From: Agrococcus sp. KRD186
GTDB taxonomy: Bacteria > Actinomycetota > Actinomycetes > Actinomycetales > Microbacteriaceae
DNA length: 64,000 nt
NCBI RefSeq assembly: GCF_017168255.1
Contig: NZ_JABFAP010000001.1
Span: 2,115,747 to 2,179,746, forward strand
Reading direction: 5' to 3'
The notes under the pieces were generated by a model. The model worked only from the letters and a program-made list of their open reading frames with translations, did no database searches and was not told the origin of the DNA. The position numbers and the translations under genes were made by a program. Shown here in pieces: positions 16,596-26,858 of this stretch; positions within the stretch are counted from its first letter, which is position 1, and every line of letters starts with the position of its first letter.

Positions 16596-19500
16596 TCATT
16601 CAGTTGGGGTGTCGGCCACGCCTTTCGGTGGCACGTGTGACGCCAGCGGGAACTCCCGTGCTTCGCCTCCGGCGAGCAGCGCGTAGCGTCCTGTCACGCC
16701 GATCCGGACGGGCGGTGCGTTGCACGGCTGCAGGCACACCGACAGGAGATCGGTGCGCACGGACACGTCGATCCGATGACCCCGGTATCCGACCTGGAAG
16801 CATGCCCGTCCAAGATGGGCGGGCAATCTCGGGTCGAAGGTCAGCGCGTTCGCCTCGGTCCGCAGGCCTGCGAAGGCGCGGATCACGATGTCGATCGTCC
16901 CGGACATGGCTCCGAGGTGGATCCCTTCACGGGTGGTGCCGCCTTGGGTGTCGTCCAGGTCTGCGACCAATGCCTCGCGGAACGTGGACCAGGCGCGGAC
17001 TTGGTCGAATCGCGACAGCACTGAGGCGTGCACGACGCGGCTGAGGGTCGAGCCGTCCGCGGTGCGGGGGAGGTAGTACGCGACCGTGCGTTCCAGCTGC
17101 TGTTCGGTGCACTGATAGCCGAGCCGATGCAGTTGGTCGAGCACGCCTACGGGTCCGAGGAGGTAGATCAGCATCAGCACATCTGCCTGCTTGGAGAGCT
17201 TGTACCGGTTGGTCATGTCGTCCTCGGCTTCGAGGATCAGGTCCAGCCGCCCGATGTTGCCGTACGCGGCTCGATAGCGGGGCCAGTCGAGTTCGAGAAG
17301 CTCTTCGTAGCCTTCGAACTGACTGATCACGCCATCGGCGTGGAAGGGCACGGCGAGACGGCCGCCGAGCCGGGACCACCGGCGGATCTCCGCCGGGGTG
17401 ATGCGCAGCCGGCCGGCAAGGTCGTTACCGGGATGGCCCTGCAGCTCGCTCAGGGCATCGGCCGCGCGGTCGCAGAGCCAGGACAGCAGCACGTTGGTGT
17501 ACGCGTTGTCGCGCAGGCCGGCGCCGGGTGCGTCCGGGTATCCGTCGTGGTACTCATCGGGTCCCATGACACCGTCGATGTGGTACCTGTCGGTGGCCGG
17601 GTCCCAGGCTGCCGACGACGCGAACATCCGGGTGACTTCGACGATGAGCTCCGCGCCGCGGGCGGCAAGCCAGTCCCTGTCGCCCGTGGCCTGGAAGTGC
17701 TGCCACGCGTTGAAGGCGACGGCGAGTCCGACATGGCGCTGACGAGTGGAGTTGTCCGGCATCCATCGGGCGGAGCGGGCGTTGTACAGCTGAGCGGGTG
17801 TCTCCTCCCGACCGTCGCTGCCGCTCTGCCAGGGGAAGAGCGCCCCCTCGAGGCTCTGCGTGCGGGCGGCGGCGCGGGCCTCATCCAACCGCCGCCAGCG
17901 GTACTCCAGGAGTGCATGACCGAGCTGTGGGCGCCGCATCCCGATGACGGGCATGACGAACAGCTCGTCCCAGAAGATGTGCCCGCGGTAGCCCTCCCCG
18001 TGCAGTCCCCGAGCAGGCACCCCGGCATCCAGGGCTGCGCTGTGTGCGGAGATCGTCTGCAGCAGGTGGAATACGTGCAGGTTGAGGATCAGACGGGACT
18101 GTCGGTCGGAATCGAGGGTGACCGCGAATCTGTCCCACAGGCGCCGCCATGCCGCCTCGTGCTCTGTCAGCAGTGCGTTGAAGCCGCCGTCGTGGCGGGA
18201 GAGCTTCGCCAACGCGGCAGTGCCCGGGGAAGCGATGGCACTGTCGCGGGAGGTCACCATGGCCGCGGTCTTGTCGATCGTGACCGGCTGACCATCGGCG
18301 AGCCGGAGGTCGAACTGCTGCGAGTGGGTTCCGCCATCGCGCTCGGCGTCGTGCGTCGTCACCGTTGCGCCATCGTCGAATGTCGTCCGGACCGCGAGGG
18401 CGATGCCGATCCGGCTTTGACTAGTGCTCACCTCGCACAGGACCGTGTCGTTGCTCGTCTCAGCGAAGGCAGGATCCGTCAGATGCCGCGTGCTGGCATA
18501 GGTGCGGACGTTGCCGTTCGTCACGGCTGCGTCGATGCCGATCCGAACGCTGGCGGTGCCGCTGAACCCGTCAGCCGTGATGGTGGTCTCCAAGCCCGCA
18601 AGGTGGGGGTTGTGCATGGAGACGAGCCGCCGTTGGACGACGGTGAGTCGTTCCCCGTCCTGCCCGGCCAGGGTGGCTCGGCGCGTCAGCACACCCCGGC
18701 GCAGATCGAGTTCGCTCCGCTCGTCCGAGAGTCCGATCTCCCCCGTCGACCACCACGAGCCATCGCCGATGCGGATGTCGAGAGGAAGCCAGTTGGGGAC
18801 GTTGACCAGGTGCTCCTCTTCGAGCTCGCGACCATGGATCATGCCGACGGCACGGTTGTAGACCCCGGCCAGATAGGTGCCGGGATAGTGGACGTCGTCG
18901 TCGCGGCGCTCGGGGCGCACGCCCCGGGTGGCCATATATCCATTGCCGAGGGCCGTCAGCGCTTCGCGGTGGCCCTCGTGCGCTGGATCGAAGCCTTCGT
19001 AGACGAGTGTCCAGGCGTCGGTGCGGGTGGCGCCCAAGTCCAGTTCCGAGGCGTCCCCAAGGACGATGTCGGCGCCGGCCAGCTCCAGCTGCTCCCGATT
19101 CCCTGCCCGGTCGATGCCGACCACCAGACCGAAGCCGCCGCGGCTGCCGGCTTGCACACCGGCGACCGCGTCCTCGACGACGGCAGCACGTTCGGGTAAC
19201 ACACCGAGGCGGCGCGCGGCCTCGAGGAACATCGCCGGATCCGGTTTGCCCGGCAGGTTCTGGTCCGCAGCGGTCTGCCCGTCGACGATCACGTCGAACT
19301 CGACGTCGAGCCCGGCGGCGGTGAGTGAAGCGAGGGCGTTGCGGCTGGCGGTGACCAGACCCACCGGGATTCCTCCGGCTCGCAGCCGTTCAAGCAGTGC
19401 GACGGTCCCCGGGTACGCGGCGACGCCGTCGCGGCTCACGGCTTCCAGGAACAACGCGTTCTTGCGGGCACCGAGCCCATGGATAGACCACTCCTCGGGC

Positions 19501-19817
19501 CCGTCGTCCGGGCTGCCCTCGGGGAGCCGGACGCCACGCGAGGCAAGGAAGGCGACCACGCCATCCTCTCGCTGCCTGCCGTCGACGTAGCGCCGGTAGT
19601 CGGCGTCCTCGTCGAACGGGTGTGTTCCGGCAGCTCCGGAGAGTCGACGATCCTGGAGGACCTCATCGAAGAGCTGCTTCCACGCCGTCGCGTGCACGGT
19701 CGCGGTCTGGGTGACCACCCCATCCATGTCGAACAGGACCGCCTCGTAGGGCACCGCGACGCCATGCCCGGCCCGCTCGTCCCGGTGCACATGCCCGGCG
19801 TGACTCGACCGATCCAT
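16596..19817 (-). CDS. HAD beta-phosphoglucomutase fused to GH65 disaccharide phosphorylase
   Basis: This 1073-residue protein joins two successive enzymes. Residues about 22-265 form a HAD phosphomutase with nucleophile Asp30 and Asp32 (FDMDGVVT), motif II GLVTASRN, motif III GKPDPAMF and motif IV VVEDAVAGVQAG. Residues about 280-1065 form glycoside hydrolase family 65, with the general acid Glu755 in MGPDEYHDG. GH65 enzymes split trehalose, maltose, kojibiose or nigerose with phosphate to beta-glucose 1-phosphate. The mutase half would turn that into glucose 6-phosphate. The disaccharide cannot be told from sequence alone. The ATG lies one base after the phosphoketolase stop, so translation is coupled. 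Confidence 0.92.
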   Translation of the reverse strand: MDRSSHAGHVHRDERAGHGVAVPYEAVLFDMDGVVTQTATVHATAWKQLFDEVLQDRRLSGAAGTHPFDEDADYRRYVDGRQREDGVVAFLASRGVRLPEGSPDDGPEEWSIHGLGARKNALFLEAVSRDGVAAYPGTVALLERLRAGGIPVGLVTASRNALASLTAAGLDVEFDVIVDGQTAADQNLPGKPDPAMFLEAARRLGVLPERAAVVEDAVAGVQAGSRGGFGLVVGIDRAGNREQLELAGADIVLGDASELDLGATRTDAWTLVYEGFDPAHEGHREALTALGNGYMATRGVRPERRDDDVHYPGTYLAGVYNRAVGMIHGRELEEEHLVNVPNWLPLDIRIGDGSWWSTGEIGLSDERSELDLRRGVLTRRATLAGQDGERLTVVQRRLVSMHNPHLAGLETTITADGFSGTASVRIGIDAAVTNGNVRTYASTRHLTDPAFAETSNDTVLCEVSTSQSRIGIALAVRTTFDDGATVTTHDAERDGGTHSQQFDLRLADGQPVTIDKTAAMVTSRDSAIASPGTAALAKLSRHDGGFNALLTEHEAAWRRLWDRFAVTLDSDRQSRLILNLHVFHLLQTISAHSAALDAGVPARGLHGEGYRGHIFWDELFVMPVIGMRRPQLGHALLEYRWRRLDEARAAARTQSLEGALFPWQSGSDGREETPAQLYNARSARWMPDNSTRQRHVGLAVAFNAWQHFQATGDRDWLAARGAELIVEVTRMFASSAAWDPATDRYHIDGVMGPDEYHDGYPDAPGAGLRDNAYTNVLLSWLCDRAADALSELQGHPGNDLAGRLRITPAEIRRWSRLGGRLAVPFHADGVISQFEGYEELLELDWPRYRAAYGNIGRLDLILEAEDDMTNRYKLSKQADVLMLIYLLGPVGVLDQLHRLGYQCTEQQLERTVAYYLPRTADGSTLSRVVHASVLSRFDQVRAWSTFREALVADLDDTQGGTTREGIHLGAMSGTIDIVIRAFAGLRTEANALTFDPRLPAHLGRACFQVGYRGHRIDVSVRTDLLSVCLQPCNAPPVRIGVTGRYALLAGGEAREFPLASHVPPKGVADTPTE

Positions 19818-19818
19818 G

Positions 19819-22248
19819 CTAGACGGGCTCCTCCAGGGGTTCGTTCGGCGGCTGGTTGGCGGGCCCCGCCGCCGGCGACCACTGCCAGTTCCTGATCTCG
19901 GGCATGTCTTCTCCGTGGACGCGGATGTACTGGCGGTGCTCGAGCAGCTTGTCCTTCAGCTCCTCGCGCACGTGGGCGGAGGTGCCACGCAGCCGCGGCA
20001 CCCGGTCGATGACGTCGATGGCCAGGTTGAACCGATCGATCTGGTTGAGCACGCACATGTCGAACGGGGTGGTGGTGGTTCCTTCCTCCTTGTATCCGCG
20101 GACATGGAAGTTGTGATGGTTGGTGCGCCGGTAGGTGAGCCGGTGGATCAGCCACGGGTAGCCGTGGTAGGCGAAGATCACCGGCGCGTCTGCGGTGAAG
20201 AGCGCGTCGAAGTCGCGGTCCGTCAGGCCGTGCGGATTCTCCGCGTCATCCTGCAGCCGCATCAGGTCCACGACGTTGACCACCCGGATCCGCAGGTCGG
20301 GGAAGCGCGTGCGCAGGATGTCGACGGCCGCAAGGGTCTCCATCGTCGGCACGTCCCCGGCGCAGGCCATCACGATGTCGGGTTCGGCGTCCGCATCCGA
20401 ACTCGCCCAGTCCCAGATGCCGATCCCCTTGGTGCAGTGCACGACGGCGGAGTCCATGTCGAGGTACTGCAGTTGCGGCTGCTTGCCCGCCACGATCACG
20501 TTGACGTACTGGCGGCTCCGCAGGCAGTGGTCGGCGACGGACAGCAGCGTGTTGGCGTCCGGCGGCAGGTAGACGCGGATCACTTCGGGCTTCTTGTTGA
20601 TCACATGGTCGATGAAGCCCGGATCCTGGTGCGAGAAGCCGTTGTGGTCCTGCCGCCAGACGTGGGAGGTCAGAAGGTAGTTCAACGATGCGACCGGTCG
20701 GCGCCATTCGATGCCGTTGGCGGTGTCCAGCCACTTGGCGTGCTGGTTGAACATCGAGTCGACGATGTGCACGAACGCCTCGTAGCACGAGAAGAACCCG
20801 TGTCGCCCGGTCAGCAGATAGCCTTCGAGCCAGCCCTGACAGGTGTGCTCGGACAGTATCTCCATGACGCGCCCGTCTCGGGCCAGATGATCGTCCTCCG
20901 GCACCGTCCGCGCGTTCCATGTCCGGTCCGTCGCTTCCAGCACCGCGCCCAACCGGTTGGAGTTGTTCTCATCCGGGGCGAAGACCCGGAAGTTGTCCGA
21001 GTTCAGTGCCATCACATCTCGCAGCATCTCCCCCAGCACACGCGTGGACTCGACCGCCCCGGTGCCCGGCTCCGTCACAGGAACGGCGTAGTCGCGGAAG
21101 CCCGGCATCCGCAGCTCCCGCAGCAGTACGCCGCCGTTGGCGTGCGGGTTGGCACTCATGCGTCGGATGCCCTCCGGGTGCAGGGTGCGGATCGCTTCCA
21201 CCGGAGCGCCGCTCTCGTCGAAGAGCTCCTCGGGCCGGTAACTGCGCAGCCAGTCCTCCAGCACCTGTCGGTGACCGTCGTTCTCGCGTGCAGCGCTGAA
21301 GGGCACCTGGTGGGAGCGCCAGGAGCCTTCGACCTTCTTCCCGTCCACGTCGGCGGGTCCCGTCCACCCCTTCGGCGACCTCAGCACGATCATCGGCCAG
21401 CGGGGACGCTCGTCCCTGCCCTCTTCGCTGGCCCGGCGCTTGATCTCTGCGATCTCGTCCAGGCTGGCGTCCAGGGTCCTGGCGAAGTCCTGGTGCATCT
21501 GTTCCGGATCATCACCCTCCACGTAGTACGGCGTGTGGCCGTAGCCCCGCAGCAGGCTGTCCAGCTCATCCCGGTCGATCCGGTCCAGCACCGTCGGGTT
21601 GGCGATCTTGTAGCCGTTCAGGTGCAGGATCGGCAGCACCGTGCCGTCGCGGACCGGGTTGATGAACTTGTTCGAATGCCAGCTCGCGGCCAGTGGACCG
21701 GTCTCGGCCTCGCCGTCCCCGATGACGGCGGCGACGATCAGCTCCGGGTTGTCGAACGCCGCCCCATACGCGTGGGAGAGGGCGTACCCCAGTTCCCCGC
21801 CTTCGTGGATCGAGCCAGGGGTCTCGGGGGCGACGTGGCTGGGAATGCCGCCGGGGAACGAGAACTGGTGGAACAGCCGCATCATCCCGACGGCGTCCTG
21901 CGAGACGTTCGGGTAGGTCTCGCTGTAGGTGCCCTCGAGCCAAGCCGCCGCCACGGGGCCGGGTCCGCCATGCCCGGGGCCCATGATGTAGATCGTGTCC
22001 AGGTCGCGCTCCATGATCGCCCGGTTCAGGTGCGCGTAGATGAAGTTCAGTCCCGGGGTGGTTCCCCAGTGGCCCAGCAGTCGCGGCTTGACATGCTCCG
22101 GCAGCAGCGGCTCGCGGAGCAGCGGATTGTCCATCAGGTAGATCTGTCCCACCGACAGGTAGTTGGCCGCCCGCCACCAGGCGTGGATGCGATCCAGCTG
22201 CTGGGGGTCGAGGACGGGTACCGGACGGGGCTCGCCCTGAACATTCAT
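19819..22248 (-). CDS. xfp: Phosphoketolase (xylulose-5-phosphate/fructose-6-phosphate)
   Basis: This thiamine diphosphate enzyme cleaves xylulose 5-phosphate, and often fructose 6-phosphate, with phosphate. It yields acetyl phosphate plus glyceraldehyde 3-phosphate (or erythrose 4-phosphate). The 809 residues fit the family length. Visible signatures are [61 protein letters not shown] (TPP/Mg site) and [12 protein letters not shown]. It is second in the operon, 48 bp after the P-type ATPase. Supplying acetyl phosphate without glycolytic ATP investment is its likely role here. Confidence 0.97.
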   Translation of the reverse strand: MNVQGEPRPVPVLDPQQLDRIHAWWRAANYLSVGQIYLMDNPLLREPLLPEHVKPRLLGHWGTTPGLNFIYAHLNRAIMERDLDTIYIMGPGHGGPGPVAAAWLEGTYSETYPNVSQDAVGMMRLFHQFSFPGGIPSHVAPETPGSIHEGGELGYALSHAYGAAFDNPELIVAAVIGDGEAETGPLAASWHSNKFINPVRDGTVLPILHLNGYKIANPTVLDRIDRDELDSLLRGYGHTPYYVEGDDPEQMHQDFARTLDASLDEIAEIKRRASEEGRDERPRWPMIVLRSPKGWTGPADVDGKKVEGSWRSHQVPFSAARENDGHRQVLEDWLRSYRPEELFDESGAPVEAIRTLHPEGIRRMSANPHANGGVLLRELRMPGFRDYAVPVTEPGTGAVESTRVLGEMLRDVMALNSDNFRVFAPDENNSNRLGAVLEATDRTWNARTVPEDDHLARDGRVMEILSEHTCQGWLEGYLLTGRHGFFSCYEAFVHIVDSMFNQHAKWLDTANGIEWRRPVASLNYLLTSHVWRQDHNGFSHQDPGFIDHVINKKPEVIRVYLPPDANTLLSVADHCLRSRQYVNVIVAGKQPQLQYLDMDSAVVHCTKGIGIWDWASSDADAEPDIVMACAGDVPTMETLAAVDILRTRFPDLRIRVVNVVDLMRLQDDAENPHGLTDRDFDALFTADAPVIFAYHGYPWLIHRLTYRRTNHHNFHVRGYKEEGTTTTPFDMCVLNQIDRFNLAIDVIDRVPRLRGTSAHVREELKDKLLEHRQYIRVHGEDMPEIRNWQWSPAAGPANQPPNEPLEEPV

Positions 22249-22296
22249 GAGATCTCCTGCCTCTGCGGATATTCGGTCGTCACGGTGCTGGAACGG

Positions 22297-24714
22297 CTAC
22301 CGTACGCCGCTGGGCTCCGGAAGCGGCTGACCCTGCTTCGCGCTGTCGGCGGCTTCCCCCGGCTCCGGCAGGCGCAAGCGCTTCAGCAGGAGCGCGTTCA
22401 CGGCGACGATGACGCTGGAACCCGACATGGAGATCGCGGCGATCTCGGGGCTGAGCATGAGCCCGAAGGCGGGGTAAAAGACGCCAGCGGCGATCGGCAG
22501 CGCGATGACGTTGTACCCGATCGCCCAGGCCAGGTTCTGTCGCATCTTGCGCACCGTGCCCTTGCCGATGGTCAGCGCGATCGGGACATCCAGCGGGTCG
22601 GAGCGCATCAGCACGACATCGGCGGTCTCGATCGCCACGTCGGTGCCGGCGCCGATGGCGATGCCCAGGTCTGCCTGGGCCAGCGCGGGGGCGTCGTTCA
22701 CGCCGTCCCCGACCATCGCGACCCGCTTGCCGGCCTTCCGCAGCTCTGCAACCTTGACTGACTTCTCGCCGGGCAGCACCTCCGCGATGACGGTGTCGAT
22801 GCCGAGCTGCGAGGCGATCCGCTTCGCGGTCGCCTCGTTGTCGCCCGTCAGCATGACGACCTCGATGCCGGCCGCGTGCAGGGCCGCCACAGCGGGGGCG
22901 GCGGTCTCGCGGGCGGCATCGGCCAGGGCGATGACGCCAGCGGCCTTGCCGTCGACAGCGACGAGCACCGCAGTACGGCCGGTCGAGGCGAGCGCCTTCC
23001 GCTCCTCGTCCACGGGTGCCAGGTCGATGCCTTCGGCGACCATCAGCTTCCGGTTGCCGACGAAGACCTTCCTGCCGTGCACGGTCGCCCCGGCGCCGTG
23101 CCCGGGAACGTTCCGGAACGCAGTGGCAGCCGTCGAGCGGACGCTACGGGCGGCGGCAAAGTTGACAACGGCGCCGGCCAGCGGATGCTCCGACTCGCGT
23201 TCGACCGCGGCGACAAGGGCCAGCAGCTCGTCCTCGTCGATGCCATGCGCGATGAAGTCCGTGACTTCCGGCTCACCCTTGGTCAGGGTGCCCGTCTTGT
23301 CCATCACCACGACGTCGACGCCGGCCGCGGCCTCCAGTGCGGTGGCATTCTTGAACAGGACGCCGCGCTTGGCACCGAGACCCGTGCCGACCATGATCGC
23401 CGTCGGCGTGGCCAGGCCCAGGGCATCGGGACAGGTGATGACCACGACGGTGATCGCGAAGAGGATGGCCTGCGGAACGCCCGCGCCGGCGAGCCACCAC
23501 GTGAGGAACGTGGCCGACCCTCCGATCAGCGCCACGAGCACGAGCCAGAACGCTGCGCGGTCCGCCAGCTTCTGGCCCGGGGCCTTCGAGTTCTGGGCCT
23601 CCTGGACGAGGGCGACGATCTGCGCCAGGGCGGTGTCCGCGCCGACCTTCGTCGCCCGGACCCGCAGGGTCCCGGTGGTGTTCACCGAGGCTCCGATCAC
23701 CCCGGATCCTGCGGACTTGGCGACCGGGAGGCTCTCGCCCGTCACCATGGATTCGTCGATCTCCGACTCGCCCATCTCGACCACGCCGTCCGTGGGGATC
23801 TTCGAGCCGGGGCGCACCAGCATCAGGTCCCCAGGCATCACCTCGGCGGTCGGGAGCTCGATGGTCTCTCCGTCGCGGATCACCAGAGCCTTCGAGGGCG
23901 CCAGCTCCAGCAGCGTGCGCACCGCGTCGTTGGCCCCGCCCCTGGCTCGCATCTCCACCCAGTGGCCCAGCAGCACGAACGTCGCCAGGACGGTGGCGGC
24001 CTCGTAGAAGACGTCGCCGCCGCCGGTCAGCGTGACGAGGAGGCTGTAGACCCACCCTGCCCCCACGCCGACGGCCACGAGGACCATCATGTCGAGCGTC
24101 CGCGCCCTCAGCGCCCGGTAGGCACCGTCGAAGAAGATCCACGCCGAGTAGAAGATCACCGGCAGCGACAGGACGAGCATGAAGACGTCGTCGCGCAGGC
24201 CGAACGGCGCCGGGACGCTGAAGCCGAGGACCTCACGTCCGATGGGCGACCACAGGGTGATCGGCACCGACAGGATCGCCGCGACCAGGAACCGATTCCG
24301 CATGTCGCGGATCATCGACTCCATCGACACGCCGTGACCGCCTCCGTGACCCATGACCTCCTGCGCGTCGCGGGCGACGGGCTGGCGCTCGCCGACCGGC
24401 CCCATGTCGGCATGACCGGCGTGGGCCGAGCCGTCGGCCCGCTCAGCGCCCGCGCCGTCCTCCATCGGATCGCAGATGTGGTCCGGCACGGACTGGCCGG
24501 AGCAGTGATAGCCGCAGTCGCGGATCCACTCGGTCAGGTCAGCGATCGATGTCACCTTAGGGTCGAAGGTGACGTTCGCGCTCTGCGAGACGGGATTCGC
24601 TTCCACGCTCACCACGCCCGGCCGACGGGAGAGGCTCGCCTCCGCGATCGACTTCGACGAGGCCCAGTGGACACCCGCCACTTCCATCACGGCGGTCTGC
24701 GTCTTGTCACTCAT
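22297..24714 (-). CDS. P1B-type ATPase with unusual CPD membrane motif
   Basis: This is a P-type cation pump. DKTGT (Asp472), SEHPLAGAV and [10 protein letters not shown] are intact. The transport-helix motif reads Cys428-Pro-Asp430 ([13 protein letters not shown]) instead of CPC, CPH or SPC. The N-terminal HMA-like fold has lost CxxC (GVHWASSKS replaces GMTCASC). Instead, new cysteines cluster after it (CGYHC, then HICDP), followed by a His/Met-rich linker. The start chosen ([10 protein letters not shown]) has GAGGGGAA upstream; a TTG 18 bases earlier is possible. It heads an operon with phosphoketolase, GH65-HAD and GAPDH. Substrate unknown: copper by family, but the Asp ligand suggests something different. 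Confidence 0.88.
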   Translation of the reverse strand: MSDKTQTAVMEVAGVHWASSKSIAEASLSRRPGVVSVEANPVSQSANVTFDPKVTSIADLTEWIRDCGYHCSGQSVPDHICDPMEDGAGAERADGSAHAGHADMGPVGERQPVARDAQEVMGHGGGHGVSMESMIRDMRNRFLVAAILSVPITLWSPIGREVLGFSVPAPFGLRDDVFMLVLSLPVIFYSAWIFFDGAYRALRARTLDMMVLVAVGVGAGWVYSLLVTLTGGGDVFYEAATVLATFVLLGHWVEMRARGGANDAVRTLLELAPSKALVIRDGETIELPTAEVMPGDLMLVRPGSKIPTDGVVEMGESEIDESMVTGESLPVAKSAGSGVIGASVNTTGTLRVRATKVGADTALAQIVALVQEAQNSKAPGQKLADRAAFWLVLVALIGGSATFLTWWLAGAGVPQAILFAITVVVITCPDALGLATPTAIMVGTGLGAKRGVLFKNATALEAAAGVDVVVMDKTGTLTKGEPEVTDFIAHGIDEDELLALVAAVERESEHPLAGAVVNFAAARSVRSTAATAFRNVPGHGAGATVHGRKVFVGNRKLMVAEGIDLAPVDEERKALASTGRTAVLVAVDGKAAGVIALADAARETAAPAVAALHAAGIEVVMLTGDNEATAKRIASQLGIDTVIAEVLPGEKSVKVAELRKAGKRVAMVGDGVNDAPALAQADLGIAIGAGTDVAIETADVVLMRSDPLDVPIALTIGKGTVRKMRQNLAWAIGYNVIALPIAAGVFYPAFGLMLSPEIAAISMSGSSVIVAVNALLLKRLRLPEPGEAADSAKQGQPLPEPSGVR

Positions 24715-24786
24715 AGCGCCCGTTCCCCTCAAGCATCGGTCGTGGGGTCCTGCATCACTCGGGACTGCGCCCCGATCGTGAGTATG

Positions 24787-24824
24787 CCAGCAGCAGTCGA
24801 CGGTGGGCGGTCGACTGCTGCTGG
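24787..24824. terminator. 15-bp perfect hairpin downstream of the DUF305 gene
   Basis: CCAGCAGCAGTCGAC and its exact complement enclose an 8-base loop. It lies between the DUF305 stop (24883) and the P-type ATPase start, both on the minus strand. It would end the regulator-DUF305 transcript before the next operon. Confidence 0.75.
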
Positions 24825-24882
24825 CCGGCTCAGCCTGCAGCGGCTCGAATGGCGCGACGGGCCGAGGGATCGCCCTGTCGCG

Positions 24883-25506
24883 TCAGAGCGCCGAGAGCAG
24901 CTGCTCCATCTCGGCGATCTCCGCCTCCTGGTCCGCGACGATCTGCTCGGCCAGCTCGAGCGCCTCGGGGTTCTCGCCATCCTGCAGCTCGGACTGGGCC
25001 ATCTCCACGGCGCCCTTGTGGTGCGCCACCATGAGCTCGAGGAAGCGGCGGTCGAAGTCGCCCCCCGAGAGGCTCTCAAGGTCCGCCATGGCCTCTTCCT
25101 GGCTCATGCCCTCCATGTCCATGCCCATGTCCATCCCGCCCATGGGCGCGGTCTCCTCGCCCCAGGCCTCGAGCCAGGAGGTCATCTTCTCGATCTCCGG
25201 CCCCTGGGCCGCGGAGATGCCCTCCGCGAGGGAACGGACCTCATCGCTCTCCGCCTGCTCGACGGCCAGGTCAGCCATCTCGATGGCACCCTCGTGGTGG
25301 ACGATCATCATCTGGGCGAACATCGTGTCCGCGTCGTTGTGGGCCTCGCTGGCGTCCCCAGCTGCCGGCGCCGTCGACGCGGCACTCGTCGGTGCCGCGC
25401 TCGGCGTCGTGCTCGCCCCGCCGCTGCACGCGGCGAGCGTGAGGCTCACCGCGATGGCGGTGCCCGTGACGACACCGAGCTTGCGCATGTTCTTCATCAT
25501 CTTCAT
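24883..25506 (-). CDS. DUF305 lipoprotein (CopM-like)
   Basis: This secreted lipoprotein of about 207 residues has signal peptide MRKLGVVTGTAIAVSLTLAAC with lipobox LAAC. After a Ser/Thr/Ala linker come two DUF305 ferritin-like helical units, FAQMMIVHHEGAIEMADLA and FLELMVAHHKGAVEMAQ. A Met/Asp-rich loop (MGGMDMGMDM) lies between them. The family includes periplasmic copper-binding CopM. Several ATGs are possible. The one at 25500 has the best spacing to AAGGAG; 25506 is the longest plausible. It follows a two-component system by 182 bp, consistent with a metal-stress target gene. Confidence 0.9.
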   Translation of the reverse strand: MKMMKNMRKLGVVTGTAIAVSLTLAACSGGASTTPSAAPTSAASTAPAAGDASEAHNDADTMFAQMMIVHHEGAIEMADLAVEQAESDEVRSLAEGISAAQGPEIEKMTSWLEAWGEETAPMGGMDMGMDMEGMSQEEAMADLESLSGGDFDRRFLELMVAHHKGAVEMAQSELQDGENPEALELAEQIVADQEAEIAEMEQLLSAL

Positions 25507-25688
25507 CTCTCCTTGACAGGCATTCGCAGCGCGGGTTGTCCGCACAACCGAAGCGCGTAGCGGGTCCGCGAGGCTGCACGCGGTCCACCGCGGCGGCCCC
25601 CAGGGCGCCCGCACCGAGCTTCACTCTCATGTCTATCGCGGATCGGGAACCAGCCGTGCCCCGGGACGCCGTATTCACAGAACCTTCA

Positions 25689-26858
25689 TCATGCGGTCCC
25701 GGCGGCATCGCCCGTTGCGCGGTCGGTCACCACCGGCAGCTCTACGACGAGCACGGTTCCGCGGGCGGGCCCGTCGCTGCGGGCGGTGACGGAGCCGCCG
25801 TGGGCCTCCGTGATCGACCGGACGATCGACAGCCCGACCCCCGAGCCGCCGTGCGCCCGGTCGCGCGCGGTATCGACGCGGTAGAAGCGATCGAAGATGC
25901 GCGGCAGGTGCTCCGGGGAGATGCCCTCCCCGTCGTCGCGCACGGTGATCCGAAGTCGGTCGCCGACGCGGACTGCACCGAGGCGCACGCTGCCTCCCGA
26001 GGGCGTGTGCCGCAGCGCATTGTCCAGCAGGTTGGTGAGCACCTGTCCCAGCCGGTCGACGTCCGCGTCGAGCAGTGCCCCTTCAGCACTGGGGGCGACG
26101 TCGACGCTGAACCGGATGTCGGCGTCGGCGGCGCGACCGACGATCTGAGCGGCAGCCTCGTTGAGGAGCGCGCGTGCGGGCACGCGCGCTCGCCGCATGG
26201 CGAGCCGCCCCTCTTCGGCGGTGGTGACCAGCGCGATGTCCTGGCTGAGGCGGGTGAGTCGCGCGACCTGCGCCTGCAGCATCTCGATGGTCGGCCCGTC
26301 GGCGTGCGCGACGCCGTCGCGGATGGCCTCGAGATAGGCCTCCAAGATGGCAGCGGGCGTCCGCATCTCGTGAGCCAGCTCGCTGAGCATGCGCGTGCGG
26401 GCGGCCTCGATCCCGGCCAGGTCGGCCGCCATGGTGTTGAAGGCGCCAGCCAGCTCGTCGAACTCCGAGCCCATGCCGATCTGCGGGGCGCGAGCCGAGT
26501 AGTCGCCTACCGCGACCTGTTCTGCGGCGCGACGCACGCCGGTCAGCCGCCGCTGGATCCGGCGAGCGAGGAATGCGCTGACGACCATCGAGCTGACGGC
26601 GGCGGCGACCAGTGCCAGCCCGAGGCTCACTGCGGAGGCGGTGCGGAACGCTGCTTGCGCGTGCCGGTCCACGGCCGGGTCGAGGGCGCCGGACTCGAGG
26701 AGGTGTGCTTGGAAGATGGGCGGCCCGATGACCGAGGCCACCGTCCACGATGTCAGGAAGCCGGCGAGGACAGCGACGGCGATGGCGGTCAGCAGTCGTG
26801 CACGCAGTCCTCGCAGGCGCTGCAGCACGCCGGCGTCGTGCGGCACAGAGGGGCTCAT
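25689..26858 (-). CDS. Sensor histidine kinase of the island two-component system
   Basis: This 389-residue membrane kinase has a first helix at about 20-45 (LLTAIAVAVLAGFLTSWTV), a short extracytoplasmic loop of about 30 residues, and a second helix at about 75-97. A HAMP domain follows, then phospho-acceptor His163 (ELAHEMRTP), an N box (LLDNALRHTP) and G boxes (DDGEGIS, GGSGVGLSIV). It overlaps the regulator gene by four bases (ATGA). The small sensor loop leaves the signal undefined. The DUF305 neighbour points to copper or envelope stress. Confidence 0.93.
   Translation of the reverse strand: MSPSVPHDAGVLQRLRGLRARLLTAIAVAVLAGFLTSWTVASVIGPPIFQAHLLESGALDPAVDRHAQAAFRTASAVSLGLALVAAAVSSMVVSAFLARRIQRRLTGVRRAAEQVAVGDYSARAPQIGMGSEFDELAGAFNTMAADLAGIEAARTRMLSELAHEMRTPAAILEAYLEAIRDGVAHADGPTIEMLQAQVARLTRLSQDIALVTTAEEGRLAMRRARVPARALLNEAAAQIVGRAADADIRFSVDVAPSAEGALLDADVDRLGQVLTNLLDNALRHTPSGGSVRLGAVRVGDRLRITVRDDGEGISPEHLPRIFDRFYRVDTARDRAHGGSGVGLSIVRSITEAHGGSVTARSDGPARGTVLVVELPVVTDRATGDAAGTA

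Noticed and set aside
24745..24775. A GGGACTGCGCCCCGA stretch before the P-type ATPase resembling a DosR/DevR box
   Set aside because: Only one half fits the consensus and the spacing is off by one base, so I do not call a hypoxia regulator site.
25530..25660. A short frame upstream of the DUF305 gene (MRVKLGAGALGAAAVDRV)
   Set aside because: It has no continuing similarity and overlaps the likely leader; a start-like sequence alone is not enough.
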